A DNA stretch of 64,000 bases from Xiphophorus maculatus (Eukaryota; Chordata; Actinopteri; Cyprinodontiformes; Poeciliidae). Below, piece after piece: positions 11,862-23,800 of the stretch. Position 1 is the first letter of the stretch. Each line of letters opens with the position of its first letter. Made by a program: the position numbers and the translations under genes. Location: assembly GCF_002775205.1 (NCBI RefSeq), contig NC_036451.1:24299139-24363138 (forward strand). The letters run 5' to 3'. The notes beneath the pieces are model-generated. The model saw only the letters and a program-made list of their open reading frames with translations. It searched no databases and had not been told where the DNA came from.

Positions 11862-14800
11862 GTATGATTCTGTGACTTCACTGTAAAGAAGTAGTGCATA
11901 TGTCCTGTCCACTCCCCCCTCATCATGTCTGCCTTGTGAACGTTACTATAGAACTCATTTGCGTAGTAAAGTCCTTTGATATCAGCTTTCTGTCTCTGGG
12001 CATCTTCACCTGCATTGTCCTGTGATTCTTATCATTCAGTAAAGTTCATTCCATTTGTGTGGCATGCTTTTTCATCCAGATAGACGTAGAATGCTTTTTG
12101 TTTGTAATTCTGAGCAAATGTGTTAAATTGTGTTTTGTGTTTGCCTTGTGACATGCTACCTCAGAAAGAACGGCTTTGAAGGGTATGTGACTTGTGGCTA
12201 ACTATCATATGCACAAAGCTTCTGAAACAAATCTAAAATATATCACATTTCTTCCCACTGTGACTGATGGAGTGAATAAAACATATGACGCATCAATGGT
12301 TTAAAGAGTTTGTTTGGATTTGTTTAAAAAGCTGAGTCCTTACAGTGCAACATACCATTTACTTGAAATCTCAACTCCAACGTCTGGCCTTATGAAATAT
12401 CCATTTTCAGAGCTCAGACTGCTCAGGCATCCAGGTTTGCAAAAGACCTGTATGAGTGTACCAAAGTTTAATATACTAACACATACATCATCTGACACCT
12501 CAAAGCAAATGTGTTTTTAATACATACTTGTGTGCTCAATTTAAAAATTGTAAGTCAAACTCATGCTCAAACTTCTCACAAGGCAACTATTGTCTTATTT
12601 TTGAACCTTTATATTTGCTGATAAAGTCAACATGGAGTGGTTTATAGATGGAAAAACAGTGTTTTTCATCAGACTGGTCTGTAACCCAGTCTGTGTTTTT
12701 GCCCTCTCTGCAGACGGAATGAACCCATAAGCAGGCCTCACTCCTGGCACTCCACCAAGTTCAATGAAAGCCAATCAGAAGCTGGCAGAAGGCAGTCCCC
12801 GCCCACCACAGTGTGGCACCCCAGATATGATGCAAGGTAACTGAGATTTAGTGGTTTTGCTGCTGATTCTGAATTTGGGGTGTTTTTTAATTTACAGTAC
12901 ACAATTTCATGATTTTAGTTTTCAGAATTTAGAGTTGATTACTTCTCATTTAATTGTTTTACACCAACAACTATTGCCTCAAACTTGTATTTTTTCTTTT
13001 GAGATGACATGTTGGTGTATGGACCTTACCACAAGGGCTGCTTTTCATTGGCTGATGCCCATTCTACGTGGTCACGTGCGTGGCCGTCTCACAAACACAC
13101 TTAGCTTCCCGTTAGCTAAGTACAGCATAATGGCAGAACTGATACAACTTCTACACCTTGAAGCCTGTCTGCTACACAGTCTTACGTTAGCTAACCAGAT
13201 CAATATGCAATGTACCTGTATCTGACATACACTAAAGATTTTATTTTAGCAGAAAAGGCTTTGGACTAAACTGTTACTCGTGTTAGCCACGTTAGCACCA
13301 AGTACAGCTAGTCAATCAACCATCGCTGTGTTCATTGAATCAAACCTGGAAACTTGATATCATAACGGACTGAATGTTATGTTTTTAACGTAATCTTTGC
13401 TCGTCTTGCGGGGCGCAGGCGGTTGCCACGGTAACAGGTATGCTTAAACTACAGAGAGAGAGAGAGTAAAAAGGTAGGAGTGGTTTTGAGTTGATCACCT
13501 GTTTAGGTTATTTTACCTTTGTTTACCTTCGCTGTGGCGCATTACAGCCGCTGTAGTTTCTAAACGTTGGACTAATTACCTCGTTCGTTTGTGAGTTTAC
13601 GTCATTCACAACAAACATCAAATACAACAAATATATTTCATAAAATTTTAACAAACAAATGGCTTCTACCGCGATAATTATGTGAAATTAAATTAATTAT
13701 ATCCCAACTTCAGAAGATTTGCCTTTACCTTTACAGAGCTCTTTGGTTCCTCCCATCAGTCTGTAGCTTCTCATATTGACGTCATCAAACCAAATTTCAG
13801 ATCTACCATAACTGACTGACACCTGCTGGCCTCAGGTTTGCAACCAGTTTGTGACTGAGAAACCAGTAACCTCCTCCCAGATGATGACATGAGCTTGTTA
13901 GTTCCTCTGTCCATTGTAGTAGCTGATATATTGAGAAAATCCGGTAGAAATGATGCACTAATGGAGTCATGTTTACATAGAAACAACGAGCTGCGAGGCT
14001 TTGCTTGTGAGACTTCCGGTCACGTGGGTCGGTTGTGGGCAGAGCTTGGTAAGGTCCATTCTGATGTCAATAGACCTTACTGAGTTACTCTAACTAGGCA
14101 TGGAGCAGTGTGAGAGTCTTGTGGTGCAAAAATATGACATTTTCACAGGACATCTATATAGAGTATTAAAAATATATATATTATTACAGGTAGAATTGTT
14201 TCTTTGGGAGTATTTATTTATCATTATTTTTATTTTGATGCATACATGCAGTAAAGAATCAAATAAACACCCTCTACATTTTGCGATAGTTTACAAATCC
14301 CTATTCATTATATATGTTTTAACAGATGATGTGAGCTCTGCTTAGCCTAACAGACACATGCTCTAAGGTAGTGATAGTGGTGTGTAATTACAACCAAAAA
14401 TAACAGCCAAAATTGTCTCTCCCATCCTAGCAGTGTGCAGAAACAGGACAGGCAGCAGTTGAAGTAGCATTAATTAATGTTCCATATCATCTGATTACTC
14501 CGGCATATTCTCTAATGGAAATTCCTGTTAAAGTAACTCCAAACAGTTTGAAGGAAAATGTTTGCGGGTTTGAAGCTGTATCTTTGTCGGACCTTTGATT
14601 ACCTTGATACCAGTAACTGGATAGTGTCCAGATCTTAATGAAAAGGTAAAATGTAGGGTGTCTCCTCATCCTTAAAAAGTTTAAAAGTTTAAATTCATGT
14701 ATTTAAATTAAGGCCTTAAAATATCTTGAATTCCTAAAATATAAGTTCGCCATAAATATCTTAATTACATGTCTTAAATTTTGCCGTATATGTAGTTTTT

Positions 14801-17800
14801 TATGTATGTAGTCGGTAATTAGCTGCTCTCTAGCTTTTAGTGTCCATCATGTGTAAGTGCAAATTTACCCCCAGCTGGCTACTTGGCTCACTTCTGCTGC
14901 CAACCCATACAAGGCGAGGTGTATTCTGTGCAAAAACAACAAAAAAAAAGTTTTAACTTTGGGACGATGGCGGTAAGGCTACAGAGAGCCATATGCAGTG
15001 TGAGAATCACACAGTCACTGCCAAGAGCCCCAATCAGACCCCAGAAATGTAAGTTTTCATTAAGCTCTATTGATTGTAATACAGCAGCGCCCCCAACCAT
15101 CTCCTGTATTTATAGTTTTTTTTTTATCTTAAATTTTATTCAAGACAGCATGAAAAAGGTCTCAAAAAGTCTTAATAGCTGCACATACCTCGCTATAGGA
15201 AAACCTCATTACTCATATGTTGTATCGTTTAATTTCTTGCAGCTCCAGCTCATCAATTACAGATCTCTCCTCTAGCTGGGAGCAGACAAACCTGCGCAGA
15301 GTGTCCGACCAGTTCAGCTCTCTTGGCAGCATGGACAGTCTAGAACATGGTCACATGTCGCCTGCTAAGTCAAACAACAGCATGGAGCACCTCGGAGGAG
15401 GGAAACGAGACTCTGCCTACAGCTCGTTCTCAACAAGCTCAAGCACTCCAGACTACTCACTCTCAAAAAGCAATGCTGCCTCAACAGAGAATGTGGCCTA
15501 TAAGGTCGGTCAGTGGGATGCAGGAGCAAAGCACAGCAATGGCAGAAACAGCCAGAGTCTGGCTGCTGAGGGAGGCAGACAGGATGAAAGACTTGCATAT
15601 TTTCAGATGCCAGGAGTTAACTCAGGCCACGGTGGCCCACAGGTTGAGGATTTGCCTGGGTCCCGGCACTCTTCTTCAAGCAGAACCGTCTTTGGACCTG
15701 TGTGGAATGTCCCTGAGAAAAAGAAGACTGTTTCAGCCTCTTCCCCTCCTCCGCTTCCGCCTGCACGTAGCGATAGCTTTGCTGCAACCAAGGCACACGA
15801 GAGAGGGAAGGTTAAAACTCACCCAGAAGGACCTGATTCACACCTGGCCTGTAAGGTTTCTGCCGAAAACCGTCGCAGTCACAACATTTCTCCAAAGAAT
15901 GACAGTGAAAATGTTTATGGTGCATCTGATAAATACAGCCATACCCAATTTAGCTCCAACAAGCAATATTCCCCCTACAGCGCTGATGTTGGGCAACAAC
16001 AAGCTCCCCATGCTAGCCAGCCCTCCCATCTAAGACAACATAGTGACAAAAGCACTTTCCATCCTCAACCCTGGTCTGTATCAAAGCAACAAAGTGTAGG
16101 TGGGTACCACAGCAGCTCGCAGGAACCTCCCAATAATGGTTCTGCTCAACACTCGGCCCAGAACCAGAGACGAAGTCTAAGCAGCTCGCTGTCTTCTGCA
16201 GCTACTGACCAAACCACAGAAGTCACTGGACCAAGCCGATATTACTGCGTCACCACATCCAATCCGCCTAACACCTCACCTTGGTCTGATGCACCAAATG
16301 ACCGGAGGAGCGGTACCAGTGAAGATCCACCACAGGCTGGAACGGTCACCAAAGTCAAATATCATCTTCCTCAACAACATCAACACCCCTCTCACAACAA
16401 AGACAGCAATGCCTACAGCAAGCACCAAGTGACGACTGTCCCGGAAACTTCTGTACTCCAACACTTCTGTGACGATAGGGAAAGCCATAGAGGTCACGGT
16501 ACACAAATGGCAGACCCTCCATACGTCAGTAACCTTCCTAGGAGGCAGGCTGAGCAAAGACGGTCTCTGGCAGCTCAGCTCAAAGACTCTCACCAAGACA
16601 TTAGACTTCAAACTCATGTGAGCAACAAGATCTGCCCTCAGACAACTCCAATGCTTCACTCTCTGTCCATGGATGCAGGAGATCAAGAGGAAAAAACCAG
16701 TGGCTCAAACGCCGAGGAGTACTTTGAAAGCAATCAGGTAAAACGCAGTGAGCGGTTTGCCACCACACTGAGAAATGAAATCCAGATGAGAAGAGCAAAG
16801 CTGCAGAAAAGCAAGAGTGCTGCTGCTCTCCCTGGGGCTCAACGTGAAGCAGACGAGCAAAATTCTTGGAAATCTACTGAAATTTCCACCCCAGCTTCTG
16901 CAGAGGTGTCCTTGCAGTCTAACTGCTACAAAGATCATGTAAAGGAAGCTCAAGCCAGGGTGCTCAAGGCGACCTCTTTCAGGAGGAGAGATCTGGAGCC
17001 TGTTTTGGTGGACCTTGCTGCCACTGAGGTCCAATCTAACTACCAGGCTCACAAAGATGGAAGTGCTCTGGCAACGGTCACGGAGTCGGGAACAAATCAT
17101 TCCGCGGGTCACGTAACTCGCATTGGATCCCGAAAGCGTTTCCCTACAGAAAGGAAGGTCCGGTCATATTCTGAGCCAGACAAAATCTACGAGGTAGGGG
17201 TTAGTGAAGTCCCAGCTCTTACTAAAAACGCAAACTCTTCACTAGACCAACAAAAACTCTTAAATGAAACTGTGAAACAAGAATTTCCTGATTACATGCC
17301 GCCTAAAAGCCAATTGAAGTATCAAGGCAAAGATCAGGCTTCTAGCTGTGCAACAGAAAACACAAAGAAGGAAATCAAGAGCACTAAGGTTTCTTATTCT
17401 TCACCATCCTTCCAAGACACGCAAAGACTCGGTACATTCGCTGAGTATGAAGCAAGTTGGAAAATACAGAGACAGCATCCAGAGAAAAAAGCGTCTGGAC
17501 GGTATCATTCGGCCGAGAACATCCTAGATCCAGGACCAGAGGACCGGACCCAGAGGACGTGTTTCCATGAGAGATCCAGATCATCGCCCTCAGCAGACAT
17601 ATACGGCCAGGTAAGTTAGAACGCCTTTGATTTCAGGTGTTCATTAATTGATAAAATTGATTAATTGAATTTTTGGCTTAGGAAGTTTAAATTTTTGGAA
17701 AATCTAGATTTTTTTCACTAATGCACTCCTTGAGTTTCCATAGTTCAGAGTGATGTCAGCACGCCCAAAGCCCACCATCTTGTTTGACAAGCGAGCTTTA

Positions 17801-20800
17801 CAGCTTCTGTTGATTTGGACTTTGAATTCAGGTCAACTCTAGGACAAAATTAAGGGTCAGGCTAAGATTGTTTTTATTTTTTTTTACAATGATAAATTCT
17901 TAATATTAGTAGAATAAAGTCATAATTGTTGGAGAGTGAATCAGTAATTTTATGAAAATTCCAACACAAAAAAGTAACAAGAAAAATATATATCATTCCT
18001 CATAAAAAGGACTTTTTTCCCCCTCATAATTTTAAGTCATTCTCTTAGTAAAATTGCTTCTTTATTCTGCTAATATTATGACAAGATTCTCGTACCCTGG
18101 TCCTCATACTGTGCCATACAATTCACATAAGGAATGATTGAAATAAGTTGCTTTTTGACAGTATTTTATATGTATGTATATATTTTTCTAATAAGGAAAG
18201 TGAACGAATTTTTGAGATTTTATGTTTAAATCATATTGCCCAGCCCCAACATAAGAACAAAATTGAGTTGCTAGCAGTAATTATTAATTATAGGAACATT
18301 GCTGAGTAAAGTCAATGCACTTCCTGGATTGGCTGCTTTGCAAACATCATTCCGTACCACTGGGCACAGGTATTTCAGCTTCCAAACTGCATTTTCTTTT
18401 GCATATTTTATATATGCTCTCTGGAAAAATTCTGCCAATAGGCAAATCTTCTGTGAATAATTTAGAGTTAACGCTTCACAGAAAAATGTATGAATACTGA
18501 ATCCGTGAATAGGTTTGATTAAAGTGTGACAAATTCATCACGCCCTTCTGATTGACTGTAGAGAAAGCACCAGAAGAAACGAGCCAAGTTAAATATTAAT
18601 GTATACCTGTTTGCAAAGACACACCCTCATACTTGTAGATTACCTTGTAGGCATCAACCTGTTTAGTTTTGTACGGCAGTAAGAAAACCACCCAGCTGCA
18701 ACATGAGCTGGTTTCAAGACGTTCATTTGAGTCTCTGGGATGTTTGAATGTTTTTGCATAAGACTGTGTTTGTTCATCCTCACTTACAGAAGATTCCAAA
18801 GCCCAACACAGGAGATTCCAAGAAGAGTGAACCTGCTGAAAAGCTCATCACAGACACAAGGTGAGTAAGTCTTGTGAGCATCAGCATAAATCTGCCAAAA
18901 TACAATGTTTTATTTTTTACATGTACAGTATGTGCACATGGGAATGTCTCTAAAGTTTTTATAGTCCCACTAGAAAAGTTACACACTGCTTGAATACTTT
19001 GACTTTTTTAAATCTACCTTCATCATACTATCAGTAAATACAGTGTGATCTTCTTCTTACCGCTGTTGCACTTTTCCTTTATCAATGCAAGAGGCCTGCA
19101 CAGGAACACTGGAGTCTTTATAATGTATAAAGGCGTTAACAGTGGCAACTGTGACAACAGAAGCCGTCTCTCTAGCCGAGCTTTGTGTCGATTACTGGAG
19201 GCTCAGCGGTGTAGGCGAGGCATCTGAATATGTCTGTGACAGTGAGGAAGTGTTTCTTCAGCACTTTGGGAATTTGATAGAGGGCCCAAGTTCACAGAAT
19301 CAACCTAGAGGCATGACATTTTTACCAATAAGGTCTGTGATTGTTCTTTTGAGTTCTTCAGAATGCAGTTTATTATTTAGGACTCTGCTTTAGTTCACGC
19401 TAACACAACTGTGTAAATGCAACTGTCTTGCAGTGAATTTGTGCAGTAGGTTGATCTGAATACTTCACAATTTACATTTTATTCTGCTTGGAAAGTGCTT
19501 GTATTTAAGTCTGTTTGGCACTATAAGAGCGATAAAACAAATAGTTGACCGTCTTCTGCATTTTATATTGAGACTTGCTGGGCATACATTAGGAATGACC
19601 AATTATATATACTTATTGATGTTGTTTTTTGTTTGTTTTTTAAGTGTCAGAAGTATTTTAATTTATCTTCACAACAATAAACTTGATATAATGATGCTGA
19701 ATTTATAAACCGTACAAACTAAAAGTAGTATGAGGATTATTAATTTGACTATATGACCCACTGTTGGCTCCATGGAAGCAGCTAATAATATCAATATCTT
19801 TAAAAATATGATTAAATGCAGTTATTGTGTGGTGTTACACTACTTAATGTCACTGGTGTCCCAAAGTAGTCCCCTGTTCTTTATTAATTTATTTTGTTAG
19901 TTTGGTCCTTGAAAGGGGTATATTGGTGATAATATCCAAAACAATATTATAGCTTTTATCAAAGGTGGGGAGTCGAGTCACATGACTTGGACTCGAGTCT
20001 TTAAAATTAAGACTTGAGACTTGACTTGAAAAAATGCTCAAAGACTTGGACTTGACTTGACTTGAAGCTGTTTACTTGAAAAGACTTGATAATTTACTGA
20101 GTCTTAAAATTTAAAACACATTATTTATAAAGTGGCCCCATTAATTTATTTCACTCATTCTGTATTAACATTTGCAGACGTCCCTCTGTTCTTCCACACT
20201 CCGTATGTAGGTGTGCGTAAGCTGCAGCACAACCAATCAAATTAACAGGATTTAAAAATAACAACGGGGGAAAAATCGGGACAAAAAAACACTCAAAGCA
20301 GATATGCTCCTGTGAGCAATTTCTTTTGGTTACATCAATCATGAAATATCCAACTAAAAACGGAGTGAAACATGAAAAACCTGCAAGAGCAGGATCTCAG
20401 ATGGAGATACAACAACTTCCAACTGTTCGGCATTTGAAGTTGCACAAAGAGATAAGCAGTATTTTTCTTTTACTGTGAGACAACTGACTAGCTAACGTCG
20501 TGTTAGCAACTCTGGGTTACGTTGGTGATACCGCTTATCTTTCACTTGTCTGCTATGTTTAGTCATGCTGTATAAATCTGGTGATTCAAACCGTGTTAGC
20601 TCAGGAAGCCGCTGGATAGTGAGCGGGGTCCGGATCAGGAAGCAGGTTCTGGACCTGAACTCAGGGAAGAGAGTTTCTCTCTGTCCCATCATAATGATGA
20701 ACCGGGTCCAGTTCCATCACAGGATGGATGGTGTATTTATAAGGGAAACTACGGTTTTTTACACCCCTTTCCCTCCCTGCTCCCATTAGTATTTTCCCAT

Positions 20801-23800
20801 AAATATCCCCTCCTCCCCCCACGGCTCTTACGTTAACGTTATTTTTACTCCCCCCCCCTCCTCTGACAGTGGCACCGGACAGAGTCATTTTCCATATTCT
20901 CAAAAACAAAATATGACAGGTATGGGTGTATTTGAAGACATCCATGTTGGGAAATTATATTGACAATAAATGGATTGTTTACTGCAGTCGGTACATTAAG
21001 TCTACTGTTTTTTCAGTAATAACTCTTAAAATGGCGGCGTGATGGTCGTTGCACAAAACCCATTTCCAAGTGGTATAACTTCCAAGTGGTATAATTTTGC
21101 TAGAAAAACAAATCAAAATCCAGTAATTTTGTTATCCTTCAAAAATTGCTGTAAAAGTAAAAAATTGTACAATTGTAAGGATCCTGAACGTAACGCTGTG
21201 GGGTAGTTCTGAGTGTTTCTGGATGGTAATGCAGCTCGTTATTTTGTGTCTTGGTTAGTGATTCTGGCAACATGTTTTTATCAATACTCAGATGTGAAAT
21301 TGGCTGTAGATTTAACCCCACTTGGACTGACAGATATTTATTATACCATCACATCCAAATTCAAAACCACTGTGCTTTATTTGCAATGAGTGCATTGCAT
21401 GTTTGATTTTAAAAGAACACACAGTCTATTATTTACATTTAGCATCGAACGGACTTGAAATGCCAAGCTCCCGACTTGAGACTTGACTCAAGTTTTGCCT
21501 GTCTTACCTTGAGACTTGACTTGACTTGAGGAAAAAGATTTGAAATTTACTTGAGACTTGAAAAACAGTGACTTGGTCCCACCTCTGGCTTTTATCATTT
21601 TCACACTAAATACCACAAAACACTTAAACTTTCTCGTTCATATTGCTATCCTTGATATACAAGTACAAATATAAGTCTTGGTATTTGAATGTTGTGCTTT
21701 AAAAAAAGTTAAAATGTTAAAACCGAGGCCAGCTGCTGTCAGTCTCCTGATGTTTATGCTCTTTTGCACGTTTATGTTTTTTATTTGTTTGGTATTTTTC
21801 CATGATTTCATCATTGGATGATGAAAGCCAGGCAAATCCATCCTTGTACCAATCAGGTTTGTCATGTGATTGTGGTAATTAAATAGCCACTGTGTAAAAC
21901 TCCCAAATGCTTCACATACCTATAGGTTAGAGTAGTTCTTGGCATAACTAAAGCACCGTCAGGGTTAGGTTGATCTTGGTTTACAACCCACAACTTTTAA
22001 GAAGATATAACCATGCAGGGTTTGAGGAGAAGAGTTAACAGTCTAAAAAAAAAAACCCCACCAAACTACATTAAAAGAAAGCCGTTTTAGGGAACAGTAC
22101 CCTCTATGTTCAAAATAGCTTCTGTGATTACACAAACTAATTCTTCGGCTGAGTATCATGATATGTGACTCACGACGTGACGTTTGCAGCTAGTTTTTCA
22201 AGAATGATCTTAAACTAAAGGAGTGTAAAGTAACTGATATTGAGCAACTTCATTGTTGAAGCAACTGCATACCACCCTCATGTTTGCGTTACAACAGCAG
22301 CGCAGACAGAGGATGTTATTGTTACGGTAAGGTCTGGTAGATGAGCTCATAGGCTTGCTCCACCCAGACGGTGATATTGATACAGGTGGAAAGTGACACC
22401 AGCAGGTGGCTTCAGTCACTGAGCGCTGATAGGCAGGACGCTCCCTTCATACTCCGTCGGATGGAAATTTAAGTGTGACATAAGGTGAGGTGGTTATCTT
22501 TCTAACATATATTTGGATCAATTAAAATTGCTGACAATTTTATGAGATGTGTTTGATTTCTATATTGTCAGTTTAGCCTGAACATTCATCTTCAGCCACA
22601 GATTGTGCTGTCCCTGGCAGAGGTAACCTCCATCACTGGTTTGAAGCCTACCCAGCTAGCACTGTGTTTTCTATCCCTGTGGTTTACTCTTCTTTGCTCG
22701 GTTGTTTTAATTCATCCATTAATTCAGGGCAGTTTTCAACCATAATCAGCTTGCTGGGCTTGAAAGAGATTGAATTCTCTGCTCTGACTAGCAAACGTGA
22801 AGCAATAATAGATTCCTTAGATTTTTCAGTAAGATTATTGTAGTAATCAAAGAGGGGAAAAAAAGCATTCACTGCAGATTTTTCATTTAATCACGTAAGA
22901 TTTTTTTATACGATATTTGAAGCATATAAAATGCAGATGAACAAATAAATCGGTTCCCTTTTTTAAATAAAAGAAACATTTTATTCCTTTAGTGGATATT
23001 TGATTATCTGTAGCAAAGGATGTATCTGCAGCTAAAGAAAATATTTCCAACATCAACATGGGAAGTGCTCCACTCTTTCTGCTTGGCTTAACAGTGTAGG
23101 GATGATCTGATTGTTTCTTTTGATTTAATAGTTTGATAGCATAATGTGCTTAGTTGTATTTACATATTTTACAGAATTTGAAACAAGTGAAACTAAAACA
23201 ATGCCACTTAAGGTGTTCTAGGTAGAAAATAGTTTTTGTTTTGTTTTTTTCTTAAATACAATTATTTGTAGTTTTGTACAGTTTTGGTTTAATTTCTTCC
23301 CTGTCTGTTGTTATTTTAGCAAATTGCATAATTAAGTCTGTATACTCTACTTAATCAACAAAATTTGATTTTGTGTATTTTTGTTGTTAAAAGACAAGCT
23401 TACAAAAAGTATTTTGAGTTTAAATAAATCTGACTGTATTTTTCTTTTTCTAGTTCCACTGACAACTAAAAGCAGAGGTCCCCTGTAGCTCAGGGCCTCA
23501 TTATGACTGCATTTAGTGTTGATTTCATGCTTCCCCATTGAAACCTCCTCACATTATGTCGCAGGACAGAGGGAAGCTCTGAGCTCCACCAACAAACCTC
23601 CTTCAGGGCGACCTGTTGGAGCTTGTCAGGCTTTAAATCAGGAGCTTTGAGTTGTGGCGTCAGTCTGCTCCCGAGTCGCCATTTTTGATCTCGTGACTCC
23701 AGAATCAATTGAGCCTTTTAATCACGATTTGCCTGTTAATGACGCTGAGCAAAATTTGTATCAGAAGACGCAAGGAAATGTAATCTGTGTGTGTGAAACC

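Noticed and set aside
15347..17584. Several frames of 60-228 codons in other frames of the large exon
   Set aside because: All overlap the 789-codon shroom2 frame, which matches SHROOM2 along its length.
19142..19393. 83-codon frame as a further shroom2 exon
   Set aside because: It resembles no Shroom sequence, and the flanking exons already join in phase without it.
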